Made by a program: the position numbers and the translations under genes. The notes below the pieces were generated by a model, which was not told the DNA's origin, did not search any database, and saw only the letters and a list, made by a program, of their open reading frames with translations. 64,000 nucleotides of DNA from Desulfomicrobium orale DSM 12838 (GTDB lineage: Bacteria; Desulfobacterota; Desulfovibrionia; Desulfovibrionales; Desulfomicrobiaceae), in the NCBI RefSeq assembly GCF_001553625.1, contig NZ_CP014230.1, forward strand, positions 248,001 to 312,000. Direction: 5' to 3'. This document shows positions 9,037 through 16,708 of this stretch, one piece after another; positions within the stretch are counted from its first letter, which is position 1; each line of letters begins with the position of its first letter.

Positions 9037-10001
9037 GAGTCCGCCTCCATGAAAATACCGCTCCAGTCCGCCAGGGCCATGTCCGCCAACTGACGCGCCG
9101 CACGCTCGACGTCCGCCGCACAGGTCAGACGCACGCTCATGTCCACCGCTTCCGTTTCAAACTGGTCCGGCTGGGTCAGCCGCCATCCGGTCCCGGCGCT
9201 GATCCGCCGGGCCGCCGCCGCGAAATTCCGCTCCAGAGCGGTCAGTTCGGGGTAGCGCAGAGCGCGAATTTCCGCCGTGATGCGAGCCATGGCATCCTTG
9301 GGGGACAGGTCCGAAGCCAGCCCCTCCCGCGCGGCGGCCAGCATCCCGCCGATGTCCCGGTTCTCGCGCAGGCCCGCTTCCCGCAGCCAGGCCAAAAGAT
9401 TGACCGAATTGCCCCGGGACCACGAAAAGGCCGCGAACAGCGGAAAAAGCGCACCGATTTCCGCCGCGTCCATTTTTTCGAGCGCGTCCACACAGACCAG
9501 CGGGATGTTGCCCGCCGCAAGAAGACCGTCCCATTCCTCCGGCAGCTTCAGCCAGGCCATCGCCTGCCGGGCCCGGCGGGCGCGGGGTTCAAAGCCCAGA
9601 ACCGTCCAGACTTCCTCCAGACGGGCCGGATCGAGCCCCCGGAAATAACGCAGGGCCCGGACCACACGCCAGTCATCTATATCGAAAGCGGCATTGGATT
9701 CCAGATAGAAAAGCCCCCGTTCCCAGGCATCAAGAGGCCCCACATCGCGGCACAGTACGGACCGTCCTTCTTCCGACAGACAGGCCAGCCGGGCCGCGCC
9801 CGCCACCAGGACAGGACGGGAACCGCCTGAATCCACCAGCACCGGGAAAAGCTGTCCCCGGCGGATCAGACTCCGCCGCAGCGAGTCGCCGGGCTTACGC
9901 TTCCAGAACAGCCATCCACCGGTGGCGTCGATGTCTTTTCCCGGACAGGAAAAAAAGCCGGCAGCGGGAGCGCCCCTGAAAGACGCGTCAGGCATATCCA
10001 T
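9033..10001 (-). CDS. ParB-like N-terminal domain protein (degenerate)
   Basis: A 322-residue protein. Residues about 38-75 (SLRRSLIRRGQLFPVLVD then PVLVAGAARLACL) resemble a ParB/Srx fold, in which an arginine-rich 'order-reverse' segment precedes a 'G-R-R' box. Here the box reads GAARL, so the usual nucleotide-contacting arginine is missing. The rest is helical and alanine/leucine-rich with no motif I recognise. It lies four bases overlapping upstream of the SPL-like gene, which suggests the pair works together. Its function cannot be inferred. The ATG at 10001 is the first of the frame; another in-frame methionine follows two codons later. Confidence 0.55.
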   Translation of the reverse strand: MDMPDASFRGAPAAGFFSCPGKDIDATGGWLFWKRKPGDSLRRSLIRRGQLFPVLVDSGGSRPVLVAGAARLACLSEEGRSVLCRDVGPLDAWERGLFYLESNAAFDIDDWRVVRALRYFRGLDPARLEEVWTVLGFEPRARRARQAMAWLKLPEEWDGLLAAGNIPLVCVDALEKMDAAEIGALFPLFAAFSWSRGNSVNLLAWLREAGLRENRDIGGMLAAAREGLASDLSPKDAMARITAEIRALRYPELTALERNFAAAARRISAGTGWRLTQPDQFETEAVDMSVRLTCAADVERAARQLADMALADWSGIFMEADS

Positions 10002-10348
10002 GTCAATCTCTCAACAATTTGAACATATTATGCATGCCGGGCAATCCGGCCGCACTTGACAATCCAAAGCCCCTCTCCCTATAGGGCAGGCTTTGAAAAA
10101 AGCCCGGAACAGCGGAAAGTTTGGGACATTTTCGGATCAAAAAGCACGGAAATCTCATTCAATTTCGTCTCTTTGGCAAGACAATTCCCCGCCAGCTCCT
10201 CCGGAAGACACAGGAGAAAGACAGACTGCCGACAAATCTCTGGTTCACGGAGCGCGGCCAAAATCCCGGTGAAAGATCCGGGAGCTTTTCCGAACGCGCT
10301 CATCCACACCTTGTAGCCGCGTGGTTATACTTCGCATAAGGGGGCCGT
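10002..10348. other. intergenic region between divergent ParB-like and EF-G-like genes
   Basis: About 350 bases carrying the promoters of two divergent units. Short frames on both strands lack ribosome sites and family resemblance. I see no hairpin or repeat of note. Confidence 0.45.
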
Positions 10349-12409
10349 ATGCAGGATCAGCTTCAGAAACAGAGAACCTTCGCCCTGATAGGACATGGCG
10401 GAACCGGCAAGACTTCCGTGGCGGAAATGCTCTTGTTCACCGCCGGTTCCATCTCCCGGCTGGGCAAAATCGAGGACGGCACCACAACCCTCGATTACGA
10501 GCCCGAGGAAACCAAACGCCGGGGCAGCATCCAGCCCTCCTTCGCCCAGTTCTCCTGGAAAAAAAATCTGAACTTCCTCATCGATACGCCCGGTGACAAC
10601 AACTTCATCGGCGACCTCCCCTATCTGCTGCAAGGCGCGGACAACGCCGTGCTGGTCATCGACGCCATCGACGGGGTGAAGCCCCTGACCAAGAAAATCT
10701 GGTCCGAAGTCGTCAGGGCGGAGCTTCCGGCCATGGTTTTCATCAACAAGATGGACCGTGAACGGGCCGACTTCCAGATGGCCTACCAGAGCCTCGCGGA
10801 CATTCTCGGCATCAAGCCGGTGCTGTTGTACCTGCCCATCGGCAGCGAAGCGGACTTTCGTGGCGTGGTCGATGTGCTGAACGAAAAAGCCTACGCCTTC
10901 GGGGAAAACGGCGCCCTTTCCCCCACGGACATCCCGGCGGACATGGCCGATGACGTGACCCTGGCCCGCGAGATCGCCGTGGAGAACATCGCCGAAAGCA
11001 GTGAAGAGCTGATGGAAAAGTATCTGGAAGAAGGCTCCCTGACCGCGGAAGAGCTGACCGCCGGACTCCGGGCGGGCGTCCTGTCCCGCATCCTGGTGCC
11101 GGTCTGCGTGGGCGCGGCCCTGGAAAACAAGGGCGGCGCGCTGCTGCTGGATGCCATTCAGAGCTGCATGGCCTCGCCTCTGGATCACAAGCCCTGGCTG
11201 GACGCCGAAGGCAACGAGCGGCCCTCTGATCCGGACGCTCCCCTGGCCGCCTTCGTCTTCAAGACCATCGCCGATCCTTTTGCCGGACAGCTGTCTGTCA
11301 TGCGTGTGCTCTCCGGAGTGCTCTCCCCCGACGCAGCGGTGCTGAACGCCGCCAAGGACGAGAAGGAGAAAATCGGCCAGGGCCTGTTTCTGGAAGGCAA
11401 AAAACAGACGCCCTGCAAGCAGGATCTCGGCCCCGGCGCCATTGTGGCCGTGGCCAAGCTCAAGAACACGTCCACGGGCGACACCCTGTGCGCGGAAAAA
11501 TCCCCCTTCGCTCTGGCTCTGCCGAAGCTGAGCCCGGCCATCATCTCCTACGCCCTGGCCGCCGAGGAAAAGGGCGAGGAAGACAAAGTCTTCGCGGCGG
11601 TGCAGAAACTGCTGGAAGAAGACATCAACCTGCATCTGGAGCGCAACGAGGAAACGGGCGACATGCTCCTTTCGGGCATGGGCCAGCTGCACATCGAACT
11701 GTCCGTGGAAAAGGCCAGACGCCGCTACAAAACCAATATCCTGCTGAAAACACCCAAGATCCCCTACCGGGAAACCATCAAGGGCAAGGCCCAGGTCCAG
11801 GGGCGGCACAAGAAGCAGTCCGGCGGCCGGGGCCAGTTCGGCGACTGCTGGATCCGCATGGAGCCCAATCCGCGCGGCGCGGGCTACGAATTTCTGGACG
11901 AAATCGTGGGCGGCTCCATTCCCCGCAACTACATTCCCGCCGTGGACAAGGGCATCCAGGAAGCGGCGGTGCGGGGTTTTCTGGCCGGATACCCCATGGT
12001 CGATTTCAAGGTGGCCCTCTACGACGGCTCCTATCATACGGTGGATTCCTCGGAAATGGCCTTCAAAATCGCGGGTTCCCTGGCCTTCAAGAAAGCTGTG
12101 GAGCAGTGCAATCCGACCCTGCTCGAGCCCATCATGCTGGCCTCTGTGTTCATCCCCGACGAGTTCATGGGCGATGTCATCGGCGACCTGTCCAGCCGGC
12201 GCGGCCGGGTGCTGGGTTCCGATTCCGTGGGCGGCGTGACCGAGGTCAAAGCCCACGTGCCCATGGCCGAGATGATGAAGTACGCGCCGGATCTGCGCTC
12301 CATGACCGGCGGCCAGGGCACCTTCACCATGGAATTCGCCCATTACGAGGAATGCCCGCCCAACGTGGCCGAACAGGTCATTGCCGACAGCGGCAAGGCG
12401 GAAGATTGA
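10349..12409 (+). CDS. EF-G-like translation factor paralogue
   Basis: A 686-residue GTPase with the full EF-G domain plan. G1 is GHGGTGKTS (residues 15-23), G3 is DTPGDNNF (79-86) and G4 is NKMD (133-136). Domain IV includes QSGGRGQFGDCWIRMEP, and domain V ends in the EF-G-like SSRRGRVLGSD region. In canonical EF-G the G3 motif is DTPGHVDF, whose histidine activates water. Here Asp83 stands at that place, and switch I (RRGSIQPSFAQFSW) differs from the classical RGITI. This places it in the EF-G-like/EF-G2 branch rather than with FusA. Such paralogues bind ribosomes, but their role is debated. The start has a ribosome-site-like AAGGGGG run upstream. Confidence 0.85.
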   Translation: MQDQLQKQRTFALIGHGGTGKTSVAEMLLFTAGSISRLGKIEDGTTTLDYEPEETKRRGSIQPSFAQFSWKKNLNFLIDTPGDNNFIGDLPYLLQGADNAVLVIDAIDGVKPLTKKIWSEVVRAELPAMVFINKMDRERADFQMAYQSLADILGIKPVLLYLPIGSEADFRGVVDVLNEKAYAFGENGALSPTDIPADMADDVTLAREIAVENIAESSEELMEKYLEEGSLTAEELTAGLRAGVLSRILVPVCVGAALENKGGALLLDAIQSCMASPLDHKPWLDAEGNERPSDPDAPLAAFVFKTIADPFAGQLSVMRVLSGVLSPDAAVLNAAKDEKEKIGQGLFLEGKKQTPCKQDLGPGAIVAVAKLKNTSTGDTLCAEKSPFALALPKLSPAIISYALAAEEKGEEDKVFAAVQKLLEEDINLHLERNEETGDMLLSGMGQLHIELSVEKARRRYKTNILLKTPKIPYRETIKGKAQVQGRHKKQSGGRGQFGDCWIRMEPNPRGAGYEFLDEIVGGSIPRNYIPAVDKGIQEAAVRGFLAGYPMVDFKVALYDGSYHTVDSSEMAFKIAGSLAFKKAVEQCNPTLLEPIMLASVFIPDEFMGDVIGDLSSRRGRVLGSDSVGGVTEVKAHVPMAEMMKYAPDLRSMTGGQGTFTMEFAHYEECPPNVAEQVIADSGKAED

Positions 12410-12503
12410 TCCGTCGTCTTTCCGGCGGGCGGCTCCGGAGGCTGCCCGCCGCGCCTATTTTCCCGATGCGTCCATCCCGCAGGAAAAACTGTCCCGCGCT
12501 GTC

Positions 12504-14150
12504 ATGTCGAGCGTAACCCTGACTCCCCTCGGCGGCCTGGGGGAAATCGGCATGAACTGTCTGGCCCTGGAGACGGACCGGAGCATGATCCTGGTGGACT
12601 GCGGACTCATGTTCCCCGATGTCATCCTGTACGGCGTGGACGTAGTCATCCCCCGCATGGATTTCATTCTGGAGCGCCGGGACAAACTGTGCGGCATCGT
12701 GTTCACTCACGGCCACGAAGATCATATCGGCGCGCTGGCCTGGCTTGCGCCCTATCTGCAGAACACGCCCGTCTACGGATCGGAATTCACCCTGCGCCTG
12801 GCTCTCAGGAGACTGCAGGAACGCGGATTGGAAGCCCACGTGCGTCCCTGTGCCGTAAACGGCGGAGACCGGGTGGACATGGGTGATTTCGCAGTGACCT
12901 TCATCCCGGTCTGTCACAGCATCATCGAAGGTTTCGGCCTGGGTATCGAAACCCCGGCCGGACGCATCATCCACACCGGAGACTTCAAGATCGACCGCAA
13001 TCCGCTGGACGGACACGCCACGGATCTGGAGGCTTTCGCCGATTTCTCCCGGGACGGCGCGCTGCTTCTCCTGTCCGACTCCACCAATGTGGAGCGCGAG
13101 GGATTTTCCCTGACCGAGCGGGAAATCCTGACCACTCTGGACGAAGTCTTCGCCGGGGCGAAGGGACGTATCCTGGTCACCCTTTTCGCCACGCACATCC
13201 AGCGCATCCAGGAAATTTTCGATCTGGCCGCAAGGTACGGACGCAAGGTGGCCTTCACCGGCCGCAGTCTGGTAGCCAACATCGATGCCGCCCGCGAACT
13301 GGGCCATCTTTCCTTCAACGGCACCAATTCCTGCGACATGGAGGATCTGCCCGAACTGGGCGACAACCGCACCGTCATCCTGCTCACCGGCTCTCAGGGC
13401 GAACCCCTCTCGGCCCTGACCCGGGTATCCCGGGGAGAACACCGCCAGATCGCCATCCGCGAGGGAGACACGGTGGTCATGTCCTCCCGGTTCATTCCCG
13501 GCAACACGCGGGCCATCACCAAGGTCATCAACGACCTCTACCGCCAGGGCGCCACGGTTCTCTACGAGCGGGTCCAGGCCATCCACGCCTCGGGGCACGC
13601 CCATCAGGAAGAACTGAAAATCATGCTGCACACCGTCCGCCCGAAATTCTTCATTCCCGTGCACGGCGAATACCGCCATCTGTTCAAACACGCCGAACTG
13701 GCCGTGGACTGCGGTGTGGCTCCGGAGCGGGCTATCATCCTGGAAGACGGCCAGCCCGTGACCTTCTCGCCGGAGGGCCTTCGCCTGGAAGAACCGGTGT
13801 ACGCCGAATCCATCCTGGTAGACGGCAAAGGCGTCGGTGACGTGGGGCAGATCGTGCTGAAGGAACGCCAGATTCTGGGCGGCGAAGGGCTGGTCATCGT
13901 GCTGGTGATACAAGACGAGACGGGTGTCATCGTCTTCGGTCCGAGCATCCAGTCTCGCGGCTTCGTCTTCGAACAGCATTTTTCCCATGTGCTCGAAGAC
14001 GCCAAGTGCATTGTCCTCGATGTGCTGGAAAACAATCCCGAAGCCGAGGCGTGCAGACTGGAAGACCGCATCCGTTCCGCCCTGCGCCGCTTCTTCCGCA
14101 CCGTACTGGAACGCGACCCAGTGGTCATGCCGCTGGTGGTGCGGGTCTGA
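12504..14150 (+). CDS. rnj: ribonuclease J
   Basis: A 548-residue metallo-beta-lactamase/beta-CASP nuclease. The zinc motif THGHEDHIGAL is at residues 68-78, and a second histidine-rich segment HSIIEGFG follows. The beta-CASP region contains SDSTNVEREGFS, and HASGHAHQEELK with PVHGEYRHL marks the RNase J C-terminal part. RNase J acts as 5'-3' exo- and endonuclease in mRNA decay and rRNA processing. I choose ATG 12504 because MSSVTLTPLGGLGEIGMNC is the conserved N-terminus; the open frame extends further upstream without resemblance. It lies 94 bases after the EF-G-like gene and may be co-transcribed. Confidence 0.94.
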   Translation: MSSVTLTPLGGLGEIGMNCLALETDRSMILVDCGLMFPDVILYGVDVVIPRMDFILERRDKLCGIVFTHGHEDHIGALAWLAPYLQNTPVYGSEFTLRLALRRLQERGLEAHVRPCAVNGGDRVDMGDFAVTFIPVCHSIIEGFGLGIETPAGRIIHTGDFKIDRNPLDGHATDLEAFADFSRDGALLLLSDSTNVEREGFSLTEREILTTLDEVFAGAKGRILVTLFATHIQRIQEIFDLAARYGRKVAFTGRSLVANIDAARELGHLSFNGTNSCDMEDLPELGDNRTVILLTGSQGEPLSALTRVSRGEHRQIAIREGDTVVMSSRFIPGNTRAITKVINDLYRQGATVLYERVQAIHASGHAHQEELKIMLHTVRPKFFIPVHGEYRHLFKHAELAVDCGVAPERAIILEDGQPVTFSPEGLRLEEPVYAESILVDGKGVGDVGQIVLKERQILGGEGLVIVLVIQDETGVIVFGPSIQSRGFVFEQHFSHVLEDAKCIVLDVLENNPEAEACRLEDRIRSALRRFFRTVLERDPVVMPLVVRV

Positions 14151-14279
14151 CCGCCGCTTGCCAAAGCATTTTCTTTCGCGTAACGAATTTCGCTTTCGTA
14201 ACTATTGCCGCACGTCCGCGACTTTGGTTTGGCCCATCCGGGCTCCCGCGGACAGAGGACAAAAACCAAGGAGATTCCC

Positions 14280-15059
14280 ATGCCTTATGTCAGTATGAAA
14301 CAGATGCTGGAGACCGGCGTTCATTTCGGTCACCAGACCCGGCGCTGGAACCCCAAAATGCGGCCGTTCATTTTCGGCGCACGCAAGGGCATCCACATCA
14401 TCGATCTGCAGCAGACCGTGAAGCTGTACCGCAAGGCCCACGATTTCATCGCCGACACCGTGGCCCGCGGCGGCAAGGTCATTTTCATCGGCACCAAACG
14501 CCAGGCTCAGGACGTGGTCAAGGCCGAGGCCGAGCGCTGCGGCATGTACTATGTAACCCACCGCTGGCTGGGCGGCACCCTGACCAACTATCAGACCATC
14601 CGCTCCAGCATCGCCCGCCTGAAAAAGCTGGAAGGCATGTTCGAGGACGGCTCCGTGAACCGTTTCCTGAAGAAGGAAGTGGTGGGCATGGAGCGCGAGG
14701 TGACCAAGCTGAACCTGACTCTGGGCGGCATCAAGGACATGGAAGAGCTCCCGGCAGTAGCTTTCATCATCGATCCGCACCGCGAAGAAATCGCGGTCAA
14801 GGAGTGCCGCAAGCTGGGCATTCCCATTGTGGCCGTCGTGGACACCAACTGCGATCCCGACCTGATCGACTACGTCATTCCCGGCAATGACGACGCCATC
14901 CGCGCCATCAAGCTGTTTGCCACGGCCATGGCCGATGCCTGCATCGAAGGGCAGGCCAGCGCCAAGGACACCGTGCCTCAGCCCAAACCTGCCACGGCCG
15001 GAGAAGCTCCTGCCGCCACCGAAAATTTTGACGACGACAATGACGAAGGGGAATATTGA
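14280..15059 (+). CDS. rpsB: 30S ribosomal protein S2
   Basis: A 259-residue S2 protein with the conserved opening [19 protein letters not shown], then [35 protein letters not shown] and [18 protein letters not shown]. The acidic, low-complexity tail ([12 protein letters not shown]) is an extension often seen in this group. A strong ribosome site AAGGAG precedes the ATG. One base separates its stop from tsf, so the usual rpsB-tsf operon is intact. The 129-base leader downstream of RNase J could host S2 autoregulation, but I cannot show a structure. Confidence 0.97.
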   Translation: MPYVSMKQMLETGVHFGHQTRRWNPKMRPFIFGARKGIHIIDLQQTVKLYRKAHDFIADTVARGGKVIFIGTKRQAQDVVKAEAERCGMYYVTHRWLGGTLTNYQTIRSSIARLKKLEGMFEDGSVNRFLKKEVVGMEREVTKLNLTLGGIKDMEELPAVAFIIDPHREEIAVKECRKLGIPIVAVVDTNCDPDLIDYVIPGNDDAIRAIKLFATAMADACIEGQASAKDTVPQPKPATAGEAPAATENFDDDNDEGEY

Positions 15060-15060
15060 G

Positions 15061-15864
15061 ATGAACATATCCGCGACAATGGTTAAGGACCTGCGCGAGC
15101 GCACCGGCGCGGGCATGATGGATTGCAAGAAGGCGCTGACCGAATGTGACGGAGACGAAGAAAAGGCCGTTGCCTGGCTGCGTGAAAAAGGGCTTTCCAA
15201 GGCCGCCAAAAAGGCCGGCCGGAGCACCACCGAAGGTCTGATCACCATAGCTCTGGCTGCGGACGGCAAGGCCGGCGCCATGAGCGAGGTGAAGTGCGAG
15301 ACGGATTTTGTGGCCAAGAACGAGGAACTCGTCGCCATGGCCGAAGGCATCGCCAGCAAGGCTCTGGAGATGAAAACCGGCGACGTGGCAGCCCTGCCCG
15401 CCGAGATCACGGATCTGACGGCCCTGATCGGCAAGATCGGGGAGAACATGCAGGTCGGCCAGTTGACCTATATGACCGTGAGCGGAACAGGCATCATCGG
15501 CAGCTACGTGCATTCCAACAAAAAGCTGGGCGTGCTGGTGGAACTGACAGGCGACGCCTCGCCGGAACTGGCCAAGGATATCGCCATGCAGATCGCGGCG
15601 ACAAATCCCATCTGCGTGTCCCCGGATCAGGTGCCTGCGGAAACCCTGGCCCAGGAGCGGGAAATCTACCTGAGCCAGGCCAAGGAAGAAGGCAAGCCCG
15701 CCCAGATCGCCGAAAAGATCGTGGAGGGCCGCATCCGCAAGTTCTACCAGGAAGTATGCTTGGTCGAGCAGGCCTTCATCAAGGACGACAAGAAGACCAT
15801 CAAGGATCTTCTGGGGAAAAATGCCGCCGTGGCCCGGTTCTGCCGTTTTGCTGTAGGCGCATAG
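15061..15864 (+). CDS. tsf: elongation factor Ts
   Basis: A 267-residue guanine-nucleotide exchange factor for EF-Tu. The N-terminal UBA-like domain carries LRERTGAGMMDCKKALTE, and CETDFVAKNEEL is the conserved exchange motif. The C-terminal KFYQEVCLVEQAFIKDDK is also typical. It begins one base after the rpsB stop (TGAGATG), so it is probably translationally coupled. A strong terminator follows 24 bases downstream. Confidence 0.97.
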   Translation: MNISATMVKDLRERTGAGMMDCKKALTECDGDEEKAVAWLREKGLSKAAKKAGRSTTEGLITIALAADGKAGAMSEVKCETDFVAKNEELVAMAEGIASKALEMKTGDVAALPAEITDLTALIGKIGENMQVGQLTYMTVSGTGIIGSYVHSNKKLGVLVELTGDASPELAKDIAMQIAATNPICVSPDQVPAETLAQEREIYLSQAKEEGKPAQIAEKIVEGRIRKFYQEVCLVEQAFIKDDKKTIKDLLGKNAAVARFCRFAVGA

Positions 15865-15887
15865 AAAAAGACTTACTTCCGTCAAAA

Positions 15888-15924
15888 ACAGCCCTCGCCG
15901 TGTCCCGCGGCGGGGGCTGTTTCG
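15888..15924 (+). terminator. Rho-independent terminator of rpsB-tsf
   Basis: The arms CAGCCCTCGCCG and CGGCGGGGGCTG pair with one G-T mismatch-type pair, enclose a short loop and are followed by TTTCGATTT. It sits just after tsf. Confidence 0.85.
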
Positions 15925-16049
15925 ATTTCATGGGCAAAAGCTTCCCTTCTTTCTCATGAAGACATCCGCCGGGCGTATCGTACGGCGGCCCTCCATTATA
16001 ACGTCCCCGCCCGAATGCCGAAAACCGGAATGCCGCCGGGCGCCGGCGA

Positions 16050-16664
16050 TCACTTCACGGCATGACAAATCTGGTAGAAAAACCTGCGGGTATGGACCTC
16101 CACCCGGCTGAAACCGGCCTCCTTAAGCATCTTCTCCATGCGGGCATCGGAGTAAAGGCGCAGCTTGTACAGCCACCCGAAAATGATCTTGCCGGGCAGG
16201 GAATCGCCCAGGGTAATCAGAGCAAAGCGGCCTCCGGGCCGGAGAACCCGGCAAGCTTCGGACAGGGCTTTTTGCGGCTCCGGCACGAAAAAAAACATGT
16301 TGGCGGAAGCCCCTGCGGAAAAACGGCCATCCGGCCAGGGCAGCGCGGCCACGTTCCCTTCCAGGATTTCGGCCCGGCCCGAGGCAATGGCATCGGCATT
16401 GTTCTTCCGGCTCAGTTCGACCATGTCGCGGCTGTGATCGATGCCTGCAGCGAAAGAAACCTGTTCCAGAGCCTGACGCAGCAGTACGCCTCCGCCGCAG
16501 CCCATCTCGAAGTACTCATCCTCCTGTTTCAGATTCAGCATCTCCAGAATGGTGCGAAAGCTGCGATAATGGGCGACAGGTTCATTATAACGCCGTACCG
16601 CCCATTCTCCGCTCGGCTTCGAGGCCGTCCGTTCGATGAATCTTTGCCGCCAGCCTGCATTCAT
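16050..16664 (-). CDS. class I SAM-dependent methyltransferase
   Basis: A 204-residue methyltransferase of the Methyltransf_11 type. Motif I is FEMGCGGGVLL (residues about 52-62), the acidic residue after strand 2 is in AAGIDHSRDM, and the post-motif CRVLRPGGRFALITLG is typical. The substrate is unknown. A good ribosome site (CAGGAG) precedes ATG 16664, which lies 44 bases after the end of the broken TonB receptor on the same strand. It therefore probably closes the operon LCM methyltransferase - AraC regulator - receptor - this gene. The context suggests modification of a metallophore or a linked small molecule, but this is inference. Confidence 0.8.
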   Translation of the reverse strand: MNAGWRQRFIERTASKPSGEWAVRRYNEPVAHYRSFRTILEMLNLKQEDEYFEMGCGGGVLLRQALEQVSFAAGIDHSRDMVELSRKNNADAIASGRAEILEGNVAALPWPDGRFSAGASANMFFFVPEPQKALSEACRVLRPGGRFALITLGDSLPGKIIFGWLYKLRLYSDARMEKMLKEAGFSRVEVHTRRFFYQICHAVK

Positions 16665-16708
16665 ACAACATCTCCTGTAGATACGGCTTCATGCCGGTAT
16701 TCATCTCC

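Noticed and set aside
10325-12343. Very long open frame antisense to the EF-G-like gene
   Set aside because: Frames of this kind lie opposite most GC-rich genes here (also 26954-29362, 29350-31578, 35114-37225 and 56288-59383). They are repetitive in G, H, Q and R, lack ribosome sites and match no family. They are shadows of codon bias.
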